64,000 bases of DNA from Acidobacteriaceae bacterium (GTDB lineage Bacteria > Acidobacteriota > Terriglobia > Bryobacterales > Bryobacteraceae), in contig JAFATG010000325.1 of assembly GCA_019244055.1 (NCBI GenBank), positions 1 to 64,000 of the forward strand, in the 5' to 3' direction. Of the stretch, positions 16,884-26,191 are shown in pieces (position 1 is the stretch's first letter; every line of letters begins with the position of its first letter). A model generated the notes under the pieces. That model was not told the origin of the DNA and ran no database searches. It saw nothing but the letters and a program-made list of their open reading frames with translations. Position numbers and translations under genes: made by a program.

Positions 16884-18287
16884 TCAAACGGCGGCTGCTT
16901 GCAAGCTTGGCGCCGGTTGCCATCCGCCCAGCTCGCTTTCGAGTACACGGCAGATCTCGAGTGTTAGCACGTCGCTCCACGGCCTTGCGGCCACTTGTAC
17001 GCCGACCGGCAGCCCTGCCAATTCCCCGCAGCGGACCACTGCGGCCGGTGCACCCGCGACGTTCCACGCCATGGTGTAACTGAATCCTTGAAAAATTGTT
17101 TCGTCGAGCGAAGCCCGGTGAGGCAGCGCCGGGTGCGTGTAGGCAGGGCAGAGAACTGCATCGTACTCGCTGAAAAACCGTTTGAGACTTGACCGATACT
17201 CATCCCACTGCGCCCATCGTTTTGCGAACTCCGCTGCGGTCGCGCGATATGGCCGCATGTGATCTAGGAAGCCGGTGAGCAGCGGATGAACTTGATTGCT
17301 TCCAACATCTCGCAGATAGCTATCGATTCCGTCCGCTCCATCAGCCCCGAGCAGCGCCAACTCTAATTCATACGCCTGCTCGACTCCGGGCGGCGTGCAC
17401 TCTTCAACTGGTAAGCCCAGGTTCGAGAGCGTCTTCCCGCAGCTTCGCACGCCTGCAATCACCGCCTCCGTGCATCGAGCGAACCCGTTGTACGTGAAGA
17501 ACGCGATTCGTTTTCCGCGTAGGTGCTCCGCATCAAGCAGCGGCACGGGCGGTGAGGTGAAATCTTCATCGTCTTCGCGCGCGAGCAGCTTCATCGCAAG
17601 CATCAGGTCTTCCGTGTATCGCGCCATGGGTCCTATCTGCCATAGCGCTTCCACCCAACCGCCTGCGGGCGGCACATGTCCCGTTCGGGGTAAACGCCCA
17701 CTGGTCGGCTTAATGCTCGTGATCCCGCAGAACGCGGCCGGAACTCGCACGCTGCCGGCACAGTCGCTGCCTAGCCCCAACGGCGAACCGCATGCCGCGA
17801 TCAGTGCCGCTTCCCCTCCGCTACTGCCGCCCGGCGTTCGCGCCAGATCGTACGGGTTATTTGTCCGACCGTAGATCAGGTTATCGGCCTCGAAAGAGAA
17901 CAGCAGATCGGGCAGATTCGTCTTCGCGATCGGGATTCCTCCAGCCGCCCGCAGCCTGGCGACAAGCGTCGCATCGCGCTCAGCCGGCGCGGCATTTCGC
18001 CTTCCCAGCGTTCCAGCCGTACACTTCGTCCCGGCAACATCGATCGAATCCTTGATCGAAAACGGCACGCCATGCAGCGGTCCGGTCGCTTCACCTGCTG
18101 CAAGCTGCCGGTCTGCCTCCTTGGCCTGTTTCAAAGCGGACTCGTCCAGTAACTCGACAACGGCGTTGATCGCTGGGTTGATTTCTTCAATCCGCTCGAG
18201 ATGCGCCCTCACCAGTTCAACGGACGAGGTTTCTCTGGAGCGGATACCCCGCGCCATCGCGGTCGCGCTTCGTTCCAACACGCTCAC
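16884..18287 (-). CDS. Amidase (amidase-signature family)
   Basis: Hydrolyses a carboxylic amide through the Ser-cisSer-Lys triad. All three are present: Lys79 in FSIKDSID, cis-Ser155 in GGSSGGEAALIA, and nucleophile Ser179 in GSDCAGSVRVPAAFCG. Length of 467 is standard and no signal peptide is seen, so it is cytoplasmic. It resembles broad-specificity amidases more than GatA because no gatB/gatC lies nearby and the C-terminal part lacks GatA-specific neighbours. Substrate unknown. Convergent with the lactonase gene. Confidence 0.92.
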   Translation of the reverse strand: MSVLERSATAMARGIRSRETSSVELVRAHLERIEEINPAINAVVELLDESALKQAKEADRQLAAGEATGPLHGVPFSIKDSIDVAGTKCTAGTLGRRNAAPAERDATLVARLRAAGGIPIAKTNLPDLLFSFEADNLIYGRTNNPYDLARTPGGSSGGEAALIAACGSPLGLGSDCAGSVRVPAAFCGITSIKPTSGRLPRTGHVPPAGGWVEALWQIGPMARYTEDLMLAMKLLAREDDEDFTSPPVPLLDAEHLRGKRIAFFTYNGFARCTEAVIAGVRSCGKTLSNLGLPVEECTPPGVEQAYELELALLGADGADGIDSYLRDVGSNQVHPLLTGFLDHMRPYRATAAEFAKRWAQWDEYRSSLKRFFSEYDAVLCPAYTHPALPHRASLDETIFQGFSYTMAWNVAGAPAAVVRCGELAGLPVGVQVAARPWSDVLTLEICRVLESELGGWQPAPSLQAAAV

Positions 18288-18321
18288 ACTGTAGCAGCCG
18301 GGGAACTCTGCGGTTCACAAC

Positions 18322-18528
18322 GTGGAAATAGCAGAGAAGGTATCGGCATCCCGAACTAAGGAGTACTTTCGCGAGCGGGCCAGCCGTGCCAATCTTGCGA
18401 AGGCGAAACGTATACTCAAACGCGCCGGTCGAGGCCGCCCTCCCGTTCCTGGCGACGAAATTTCCCGACAGTGGCATGACCTGCGCTCCTGCGAGCCAAA
18501 CCGTTCAGAAAATTTCGCAAAAACGTAG
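18322..18528 (+). CDS. Possible small protein with GRPPVPGDE motif
   Basis: Candidate 68-residue gene from a GTG start, divergent from the amidase. The sequence is basic and helical (FRERASRANLAKAKRILKRA), followed by GRGRPPVPGDEI, a tail pattern I associate with short antitoxin-like or stand-alone conserved proteins. No toxin-like partner is visible and no convincing ribosome-binding site precedes the start. Could be chance coding, so confidence is low. Confidence 0.35.
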   Translation: MEIAEKVSASRTKEYFRERASRANLAKAKRILKRAGRGRPPVPGDEISRQWHDLRSCEPNRSENFAKT

Positions 18529-18685
18529 AAATCCATTTCCACACAAATTAGCTAGCGATCGCTGTTGTGACCGACCTTCGGGTGCTAATCCGGCCACTTT
18601 CCAGATGGCCCTCATTTCCTCAAAAGCTGCACGCCGGGCCCTGATTCCGAAACCGAACGCTTACCTTGCCGCAAAATTGAAGAGA

Positions 18686-19195
18686 TTATTGCAGCTTGGC
18701 GAGTACGCGACTCTGTCGATCCAGTATGGCCAGCGCCTTGTACAAGAACGCGTGAGCCATCGCGAATGGATCAATAAACGCCAGAGGCCGCCTATCCGTC
18801 TCAGCTCGCACGTATGGAACTACAATGGCGCCGTGCGGAATGACAGAGGCATCGGTCGGGAGTTTCTCCCAACCTACGTCCAGCCTTTTAGCATGTATCA
18901 CTCGGTTCAGCGAGTCCCAGAGGTCCTTAACGACCTCCCCACCATTGTTAGGTGCCCACTGCCACCGTGGCTGTACGAGCTTAATCCCGGATCGTTCCGC
19001 TGAGCCTTCAAGTGCCCGTCTAGCGTTGATTGCGAAGCTGCTCACGGCTTCGACCAGAACGACCGTAGCCTCTTCCTGGATCACTGGGTGATTAAGCGGA
19101 TATTGAGCGCTCGCAAGCGCCCATAACATCACGGCCTCCTCGGTGGCTCGATTACGCGAGTGGCGGATGATACTCTCGATCTCGACCCGATTCAT
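18686..19195 (-). CDS. Hypothetical protein
   Basis: A 169-residue, mainly helical soluble protein with no signal peptide or transmembrane segment. The ATG is preceded by AGGGAG at good spacing. The N-terminus (IIRHSRNRATEEAVMLWALASAQYPLNHP) and the middle WQWAPNNGGEVVKDLWDSLNRVIHA read as helices. No domain recognised. It stands alone on the minus strand in an otherwise sparse 18.3-20.3 kb stretch with slightly lower GC, so recent acquisition is possible. Confidence 0.6.
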   Translation of the reverse strand: MNRVEIESIIRHSRNRATEEAVMLWALASAQYPLNHPVIQEEATVVLVEAVSSFAINARRALEGSAERSGIKLVQPRWQWAPNNGGEVVKDLWDSLNRVIHAKRLDVGWEKLPTDASVIPHGAIVVPYVRAETDRRPLAFIDPFAMAHAFLYKALAILDRQSRVLAKLQ

Positions 19196-19410
19196 TCTCC
19201 AATCTCCCTTTCAGCAAATACCCAGTGTCGAAGTTAGCAGTTCCGATTGAGGCACAGTGTCGCTTCGGACCCCACCGCATCGCACAAACCTTGCATGCCC
19301 GTTCACAACCACCTCAAAACCTTCTTCTCCCGCACCCACAACGTCTTATGGTCACCCGATGACGCCCGAAAAACCACCACGATGTACCTTCGTGGCGTAA
19401 AGAGACCACT

Positions 19411-20244
19411 ATGTCCGCTCGATCAATCCGCCGCGCGCTGGAGCGCCAACAGAAGAAACTTGTGCGCAAAGCCGAAAAAGCCGCGTTACAGAACCCCGAC
19501 TGTAAAGGAGCGGCCGTAGTGCCTCGTGCCGAGCCGAATCCCGAACTTCTCGACGAATTCACTCCCGAATTCCTCGCCGAAGCTGATGCTGTCCGCGAGC
19601 GTGTTCACCGCAGGGCCGGCCTTCATTCGGAACCGCGACCCATAGGGAGCGGAGCCATCTCCCCCGCCCAACTGCGCGCCAACCGCACCAATGCCCAACT
19701 CAGTAAGGGGCCACGTACCTCCGCGGGCAAGGAGGCGGTCTCCTTCAACGCCTTCCGCCACGGTCTCACCGGGCGCCTCAAAATCATGCCCTACGAAAGC
19801 GAACAGGACTATGAGGACCTCCTCGACGGCCTCCGCGACGAGCACCATCCTTCCACTCCCACCGAACACTTACTCGTCGATCGAATGGCCGAGCACTATT
19901 GGCTTTCCCAGCGCGCTATGTATCTGCAAGGGATGTGCTTCAACGAATATGGCGGCTGCGACCACGACGCCCACTTGGCCCTTTATCTTCGCTATCAAAC
20001 CACCCATGAGCGGGCGTTTCATAAGTGCCTGAAGGACCTGCTAAAGCTGAGAGCAGAACGACGCAAAGAGCAAATTGGGTTTGTTTCGCAGCAGCACAAA
20101 GCGGCGCATCAAGCCCGCCGCGAAGCGCGCGAGAACCGTCAGCAGGAACGGCACAACTGGGCGCTTCTGCTGGACCAAGCCAAGCTCGATCACCAAAATC
20201 TCCTAAACTTGCAGCTCGAAAACAAGCAAAAGTCCGCCGCATAA
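19411..20244 (+). CDS. Hypothetical protein of the NRxNAQxSxGPRT family
   Basis: A 277-residue highly charged helical protein. It has a Lys/Arg-rich start (IRRALERQQKKLVRKAEKAA), then the hallmark RANRTNAQLSKGPRTSAGK and SFNAFRHGLTGR, and a coiled-coil-like C-terminal half rich in Glu, Arg and Gln (RREARENRQQERHNW). I recall proteins with this central motif in many copies per genome in Acidobacteriota and Planctomycetes, with no known function; multi-copy status here cannot be checked. No catalytic residues are evident, and the charge pattern would fit nucleic-acid or protein binding. Confidence 0.75.
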   Translation: MSARSIRRALERQQKKLVRKAEKAALQNPDCKGAAVVPRAEPNPELLDEFTPEFLAEADAVRERVHRRAGLHSEPRPIGSGAISPAQLRANRTNAQLSKGPRTSAGKEAVSFNAFRHGLTGRLKIMPYESEQDYEDLLDGLRDEHHPSTPTEHLLVDRMAEHYWLSQRAMYLQGMCFNEYGGCDHDAHLALYLRYQTTHERAFHKCLKDLLKLRAERRKEQIGFVSQQHKAAHQARREARENRQQERHNWALLLDQAKLDHQNLLNLQLENKQKSAA

Positions 20245-20317
20245 TCAGCGTTCATCAGCGTTCATCCGCGGCTGCTACTCGCAGTCTCTTTTATAAACTG
20301 AATCTTTACTCCCACGA

Positions 20318-23300
20318 ATGAAGGCTCTCCGCTGTCTTGCCCTCGTTGGCACCTTATGCGCACTTCTGCTCCTGGCCGCGAACGTTCCTCAATCTGAAAA
20401 CCAGCTTTGGGAGCACCGCAACCTCGGCAAAGCCTTCTACGAAAATCCTGATACGCATCTGCAAGCCGTTCAGCAGCTCAAAGCCGCCCTCGATCTGAAG
20501 CCTGATTCCGTCCGCGAACGCATCAATTACGGTCTTGCTCTTCTGCGCGCCGGTCAAACCGAAGCGGGAAGGGACGAGCTGCTCAAGGCACAAAAGCAGG
20601 ACCCCTCGCTCCCGTACACGTGGTTTAACCTCGGCATCGCGTACAAACGCGCCGGCGAATACGACAAGGCCATCGAACAGTTCCAGGGCATGCTTCGGCT
20701 GGTCCCAACCGATCCGATTTCTCATTACAATCTGGGCGCCGTGTACCGCTCGAAGGGCGATCCTCAGGCCGCGCTAGCGGAATTTCTTCAGGCCGAGAAG
20801 TTGAATCCTGATCTCGCTGGCCCTCATTTTCAACTGTTCACGCTCTACCAGCGCGCCGGCAACAAAGATGAGGCCGCGCGCGAGCGGCAGCTATTCGAAG
20901 AAGCTAAGAAGCGCAACGAAGGTGCCGCTGTGCCCGAGGACATGGAATGGAACTTCTACGCCGAACTATACGACCCTCCGGAGCCCCGCCCCGCCGCCGC
21001 TGATGAGCCGACTCGTTATGACGACAAGACCGTCAGCACTGGTTGGGATCCGATGACCACTGGCATGTTACTGATCGATTCCGACGGCTCCGGCCGTGCC
21101 GATCTGCTCGTCTGGTCGCGCGATCGCATCGAGTTGCTGAAACACGGCACGGATCCCGTGAAGACTAGTGGCTTGGAAGATCTAAAGGATATCCGCAGTA
21201 TCGCGCCTGGAGATTTCGATAACGATGGTCTTGCCGATTTGTGCATCATAACCGGCTCTGGCGCATCCGTCTACCGCAATAATCACGGGACTTTTACTAA
21301 GTATGTTGATCTCCCGAACACGGCAGGAACCAGCACCGCCTTTTGGCTAGATTACGATCACGACTACGACCTCGACCTTCTCCTGTTCGGCCCGAATTCG
21401 GTGCTGATGCGAAATGATGGTAACGGCAAATTCGAGGACAAGACCGCCGCGTTCCCATTTGTAAAAGGGCAGGCAACCGATGCTGTCGCGTTCGCGGTCC
21501 GTGGTGATACCGCCGCTCGCGACGTGGTCGTGTCTTACGCGGATCGTCCCGCGGTTCTCTATCGCGACAAGCTGAACGGGCATTTCGAAGCCGGCGATTT
21601 CCTAGCGCTTCCGGCCGGGGCGACCGCGCTAAGCGTTCAGGATGTGAATCGTGACGGCCTGCTCGATATCGTCAGCTACCAACCCAAAGTCGTTACTGTG
21701 CTGGGTTCTCAGCCCGGCCCCGAGCTTGAGCGAGCGGCCCAACAGAACCCCGACCGACAGGGAGGGGACAACCGCGGGTCACCCGATCCCTCCCCCATCA
21801 CCGCCGATTTCAACGACGATAACCGTGAAGACTATGCCCGTATCCTGCCCGACGGTTCGCTCCACGTTTATCTGAATAGCTCCTCCACCCAAAGGTGGAT
21901 GACAGTTCGCATCCAGGGGGTTAAAAACGTTAAAGATGGAGTGGGAGCGACGGTCGAAGTAAAATCAGGTGCCTACTACGCGAAAAAGGTGTATCTGGGC
22001 GTGCCGCTGCCGTTTGCCGCCGACGCGCGTGCCGACATAGATACCGTTCGCATCACGTGGCCGAATGGTCTCATTCAGAACGAACCGCACCAGAAAATAG
22101 CGGGTCTCAAGATTGAGGAAGCCCAGCGCCTCTCCGGTTCCTGCCCGATGATTTTTACTTGGAACGGCCAAAAATTTCAGTTCATCACTGACGTTCTGGG
22201 TGTTGCCCCGCTCGGCGCCAGCTCCGGAGACGGCAACTATTTTCCCGTGGACCATAACGAGTACATTCAGGTGCCTGGCTCTGCGCTCAAACCACAAGAC
22301 GGCAGCTACAACGTTCACATTACCGAAGAGCTGCACGAAGTCTCGTATCTCGATCAGGTGCAACTCATTGCCGTCGATCATCCCGGCGACATCGACATCT
22401 ACACGAACGATAAGTTCAAGTCGCCCCCTTACCCCGAATTTCGGCTTTTTGGCGCGCGCGCCAAAATTCACCCTGTTCGCGCTACTGAGGCCCACGGCGT
22501 CGATGCCACCGCGCGTGTTGCCCGTATCGATCACGCCTATCCGGACGCGTTCAAGCACAACTCGTCCGGTGTTGCCGAGCTGCACACACTCGATCTGGAT
22601 TTTGGCGATGCTGCTAGATCCAATCACGCCGCCTTGGTACTGAACGGCTGGGTGGATTGGGCCGACGGCAGCACGTTCCTGGGTGCTTCCCAGAATGGCA
22701 CCGGGCTAATCTTTCCCTACCTGCAAGTAAAGGATTCATCCGGAAACTGGAAAACCGTTGTCGAAGACATGGGGATCCCCTCCGGAAAGCCGAAAACGAT
22801 CGTCGTCGATTTGGCTGGAAAGTTTTTATCCCGTTCGCGCGAGGTCCGTATTGTGACCAACCTCTGCGTCTATTGGGACGAGATTTTCTTGATTGATGAC
22901 TCGAGCGCGCCTCCGGTTCGTCTGACGCGCCTCAACGCCGATTCAGCGGATCTTCACTTCCGCGGCTTCTCGCGTCCCTTGATCGATCGCACGCGCCAGC
23001 AGCCGGAGCAGTTCTTGTATGATCAGGTCCGCCCCATCTCGAATTGGAATCCCACTCCTGGCTTCTATACGAGGTACGGCGACGTTCAGCCGCTCGTCCA
23101 GGCAGCTGATGATCGCATGGTGATCATGGGCTCGGGTGACGAATTGAAATTGCGATTCGCGGCCGGCAATTTACCGGCTTTACCGGAGGGCTGGAAACGG
23201 GATTACCTCCTCCTTGTCGACGGCTGGGCGAAGGACGCGGACGCGAATACCGCTTATAGCGAAACTGTTTTACCGCTCCCGTTTCACGCCATGAGCGCCT

Positions 23301-23464
23301 ATCCATATAAAAGCGACGAGCACTTTCCCGACGATCCGGAGCACCGGCAATACGTGAAGGAATATCTTACTCGGCCCGCGCTACGTCTCATTCGCCCGCT
23401 AGCCGCTACTGCGCTCCCTAATCCCGTTCCGAGCCGCGACCGTCAGGGAGCAGTTTTTCCGTGA
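20318..23464 (+). CDS. TPR / FG-GAP / ASPIC-UnbV (CRTAC1-like) giant exported protein
   Basis: A 1048-residue exported protein. Signal peptide CLALVGTLCALLLLAANV; TPRs at ~30-210 (YTWFNLGIAYKRAGEYDKAIEQF is one unit, split here: YTWFNLGIAYKRAGEYDKA); seven or so FG-GAP/VCBS blades at ~230-510 with Ca-binding-type DFDNDGLADLCII and DYDHDYDLDLLLFG; an ASPIC/UnbV domain at ~525-590 (VGATVEVKSGAYYAKK, ITWPNGLIQNE); and a large C-terminal region beginning CPMIFTWNGQKFQFITDV. Proteins of this kind are thought to be surface or adhesion proteins. The stop overlaps the next start in GTGA, giving translational coupling. Confidence 0.9.
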   Translation: MKALRCLALVGTLCALLLLAANVPQSENQLWEHRNLGKAFYENPDTHLQAVQQLKAALDLKPDSVRERINYGLALLRAGQTEAGRDELLKAQKQDPSLPYTWFNLGIAYKRAGEYDKAIEQFQGMLRLVPTDPISHYNLGAVYRSKGDPQAALAEFLQAEKLNPDLAGPHFQLFTLYQRAGNKDEAARERQLFEEAKKRNEGAAVPEDMEWNFYAELYDPPEPRPAAADEPTRYDDKTVSTGWDPMTTGMLLIDSDGSGRADLLVWSRDRIELLKHGTDPVKTSGLEDLKDIRSIAPGDFDNDGLADLCIITGSGASVYRNNHGTFTKYVDLPNTAGTSTAFWLDYDHDYDLDLLLFGPNSVLMRNDGNGKFEDKTAAFPFVKGQATDAVAFAVRGDTAARDVVVSYADRPAVLYRDKLNGHFEAGDFLALPAGATALSVQDVNRDGLLDIVSYQPKVVTVLGSQPGPELERAAQQNPDRQGGDNRGSPDPSPITADFNDDNREDYARILPDGSLHVYLNSSSTQRWMTVRIQGVKNVKDGVGATVEVKSGAYYAKKVYLGVPLPFAADARADIDTVRITWPNGLIQNEPHQKIAGLKIEEAQRLSGSCPMIFTWNGQKFQFITDVLGVAPLGASSGDGNYFPVDHNEYIQVPGSALKPQDGSYNVHITEELHEVSYLDQVQLIAVDHPGDIDIYTNDKFKSPPYPEFRLFGARAKIHPVRATEAHGVDATARVARIDHAYPDAFKHNSSGVAELHTLDLDFGDAARSNHAALVLNGWVDWADGSTFLGASQNGTGLIFPYLQVKDSSGNWKTVVEDMGIPSGKPKTIVVDLAGKFLSRSREVRIVTNLCVYWDEIFLIDDSSAPPVRLTRLNADSADLHFRGFSRPLIDRTRQQPEQFLYDQVRPISNWNPTPGFYTRYGDVQPLVQAADDRMVIMGSGDELKLRFAAGNLPALPEGWKRDYLLLVDGWAKDADANTAYSETVLPLPFHAMSAYPYKSDEHFPDDPEHRQYVKEYLTRPALRLIRPLAATALPNPVPSRDRQGAVFP

Positions 23465-26187
23465 AATCGCGCCTTCCTGTCCTGTTCGCCATCGCGATTG
23501 GGATTCTGCTCGTCAACAGCGTTCTGCTGGCCGGATTCCCCACTGCAACCGCGTTTAACGTCGCCAATCTGCTGCTGCATGTCGGATTGGGCGCAGTTGT
23601 GGGCGTGATCGCGCTGCTGTTCGTACGCCAAGAGCCGAGGCAGATCTGGGTGGTTATTGCCGCCCTTACGGGCGTCTTGTTGGCTGTTGTCGGAAACACG
23701 CGGGATCACACAGTCATCGCTCTCATCCACATTGTCATCGCGTTGGTGGCGGCCGCCATTGTTTTTGCCCGGCGCGAAAACTGGCTGATCCTGCGGATCA
23801 CCGCGATCGCCGGCGGCATCGTTCTCGCCGCTGCTGTGGCATACAAGTACGCCATTCCTCATCCGGACAACGTTATTGCCAATTCCCTTGTGGTCCCCTT
23901 ATCGATGAACCAGGAAGGTGCTGGTCCGAAGAGCCCGTTCTTTCCCTCCGGCGCGAATACTTCCACCGGCAAACTGGTCCCTTCTTCCTTCTTTATGGAG
24001 TCGCAGAAATGCAGTGAATGCCATCGTGACATTTATCAGCAATGGAAGAGTTCCGCTCACCATTTCGCCTCCTTTAACAACCAGTTCTACCGGAAGTCCA
24101 TCGAGTACATGCAATCCGTGGTCGGCACGCAGCCGAGTAAATGGTGCGCCGGTTGCCACGACCACGCCGTGTTCTTCAATGGCCGCTTCGATCGCCCGAT
24201 CAAGGACCAAATCGACACCCCGGAAGCGCAGGCCGGCTTAAGTTGCATGTCCTGCCACTCCATCGTGCATGTAAACGGCAGCATCGGAAATGGGTCGTTC
24301 ATTATGTCGTATCCGCCGCTGCATGAAATTGCCACCAGTCCAAATCCGGCGATGCACGATCTCGAACACTTCGTCACCTACGCCGCTCCGGAGGCGCACC
24401 GGCGCACTTTCCTGAAGCCGTTCATGCGGACCAGCTCTGAATTCTGCTCGGCGTGCCACAAAGTGCACCTGGATATTCCTGTGAACCAATACCGCTGGTT
24501 CCGCGGCTTCAACGAATACGACGCGTGGCAGGCCAGTGGAGTCTCCGGCCAAGGTGCGCGCTCCTTTTACTACCCGCCGAAGTCAAGCACCTGCCAGGAC
24601 TGTCACATGCCGCTGGTTCCGTCAAACGACCCCGGCAACATTCACGGAAAAGTTCATTCCCACTACTTCCCGGCCGCCAATACCGCAGTCCCATTCGCAA
24701 ACGAAGATCAGCCGCAGCTTCAACGCGTGGAGAACTTTCTGAAGTCGGGCTTTATCACCGTCGATATCTTTGCGGTCAGCCCTGTTAGGCACGAGAAATC
24801 CGACACGGAAATGGTCCGCCGCAACGGCGAAGCCCCGCAGGCCAACACGTCATTCGCTGTGGGCGAAGAAGCTGAGCAGAGCACCACGGCGGTGATTCGA
24901 ACTGTTGGCGCTGTTGCTGCTCCCGTAGACCTTGCCAACACCACGCTCCAGCCTGGCGAAACCGCGCGCGTCGATGTGGTCGTCAGAACTCGAACGATTG
25001 GCCACTTTTTCCCGGGTGGCACGGTCGATGCGTTCGATGTTTGGCTTGAGCTGGAAGCGCAGGACGACACCGGCAAACCGGTGTTTTGGAGCGGTAAGGT
25101 CGAGGACAAGGGTAACGGCCCCGTCGAGCCCGGCGCTCACTTTTACCGCTCGTATCAACTCGATTCTCAGGGCAACGCGATCAATAAGCGGAATGCCTGG
25201 CAGTCGCGAACGACTCTGTACGCCCATCTGATTCCGCCCGGCGCCGCTGACGTCGTCCATTACCTCGTTCACGTGCCGAAGGATGCCAAAGGCCATCTTC
25301 ATTTCACTGCGAAGCTGAATTACCGCAAGTTCTCCTGGTATTACACACATTTTTCATACGCTGGAGAGCCGAAGTCAGGTCAGCCTTCCTTGCTGCTCGC
25401 CGCCGACCACAACGGACTCGCTTATAGCTTCGATCGGAAGAACATTCCGGCGAATGTGTCAGGCAAGATTAAAGGAGAAATCCCCGACCTTCCCGTCGTC
25501 ACCGTCGCCGAATCCAGCTTGAGCTTGCCCCTGTCCTCTCAGCCACCGGCTTGGAATACAGTTGTGAATCCCCGGACGCGCGAAAGATGGAACGATTGGG
25601 GCATCGGCCTGCTGCTTCAGGGTGATCTCAAAGGCGCCGAATACGCGTTCCGCAAAGTGACGGAAGCCGATTCGTCTTATGCCGACGGCTGGCTGAATGT
25701 GGCTCGTGCGCTCATTCAGGAGGGGGAAACCGACGCCGCGAAGCCCTTTATTCATCATGCTCTGGCATGCAATTCCTCTCTGGGTCGCATCTATTATTTT
25801 CAAGCGCTGATTGAAAAATCGGACGGCGATTACGATGCCGCGCTTAAATCCTTACAGCGCGCCGAGTCTCAGTATCCACGTGATCGCGTCGTGCTCAATC
25901 AGATCGCGCGCATCCTCTTTCTGAAGCGCCAGTACTCGGAAGCCGTAAGCTATCTTCAGCGTGTCTGCGAAATCGATCCGGAAGACGTGCAGATGCACTA
26001 CACGGCCATGCTCTGCTACCGCGGCTTGGGTGATCAGCCGAATGCAGACCGAGAGCAGATTCTGTTCCGCCGCTTCAAGGCGGACGAGGCCTCCCAAACC
26101 ATAACGGCGCAGCGGCGCATGGTCAGCTTTGAAGATAATAACGAGCGGCAACTCATTCACGATCACGAATCTGTGCCGCTTCCCTAG
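23461..26187 (+). CDS. Membrane-anchored multiheme cytochrome c with TPRs
   Basis: 908 residues. Four to five N-terminal transmembrane helices (to ~140) precede an extracytoplasmic domain with five CxxCH heme sites: CSECH (~183), CAGCH (~228), CMSCH (~262), CSACH (~329) and CQDCH (~378), the cytochrome c554-like arrangement. A beta-rich middle follows (VDVVVRTRTIGHFFPGGTVDAFD), and a C-terminal TPR block (~700-890) includes LGRIYYFQALIEKSDGDYDA. GTG start overlaps the previous gene by 4 bases. Expected role: electron transfer outside the cytoplasm, possibly coupled to the two FG-GAP neighbours. Odd heme number and absence of a dedicated catalytic subunit nearby leave the acceptor unknown. Confidence 0.9.
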   Translation: MKSRLPVLFAIAIGILLVNSVLLAGFPTATAFNVANLLLHVGLGAVVGVIALLFVRQEPRQIWVVIAALTGVLLAVVGNTRDHTVIALIHIVIALVAAAIVFARRENWLILRITAIAGGIVLAAAVAYKYAIPHPDNVIANSLVVPLSMNQEGAGPKSPFFPSGANTSTGKLVPSSFFMESQKCSECHRDIYQQWKSSAHHFASFNNQFYRKSIEYMQSVVGTQPSKWCAGCHDHAVFFNGRFDRPIKDQIDTPEAQAGLSCMSCHSIVHVNGSIGNGSFIMSYPPLHEIATSPNPAMHDLEHFVTYAAPEAHRRTFLKPFMRTSSEFCSACHKVHLDIPVNQYRWFRGFNEYDAWQASGVSGQGARSFYYPPKSSTCQDCHMPLVPSNDPGNIHGKVHSHYFPAANTAVPFANEDQPQLQRVENFLKSGFITVDIFAVSPVRHEKSDTEMVRRNGEAPQANTSFAVGEEAEQSTTAVIRTVGAVAAPVDLANTTLQPGETARVDVVVRTRTIGHFFPGGTVDAFDVWLELEAQDDTGKPVFWSGKVEDKGNGPVEPGAHFYRSYQLDSQGNAINKRNAWQSRTTLYAHLIPPGAADVVHYLVHVPKDAKGHLHFTAKLNYRKFSWYYTHFSYAGEPKSGQPSLLLAADHNGLAYSFDRKNIPANVSGKIKGEIPDLPVVTVAESSLSLPLSSQPPAWNTVVNPRTRERWNDWGIGLLLQGDLKGAEYAFRKVTEADSSYADGWLNVARALIQEGETDAAKPFIHHALACNSSLGRIYYFQALIEKSDGDYDAALKSLQRAESQYPRDRVVLNQIARILFLKRQYSEAVSYLQRVCEIDPEDVQMHYTAMLCYRGLGDQPNADREQILFRRFKADEASQTITAQRRMVSFEDNNERQLIHDHESVPLP

Positions 26188-26191
26188 TCAA

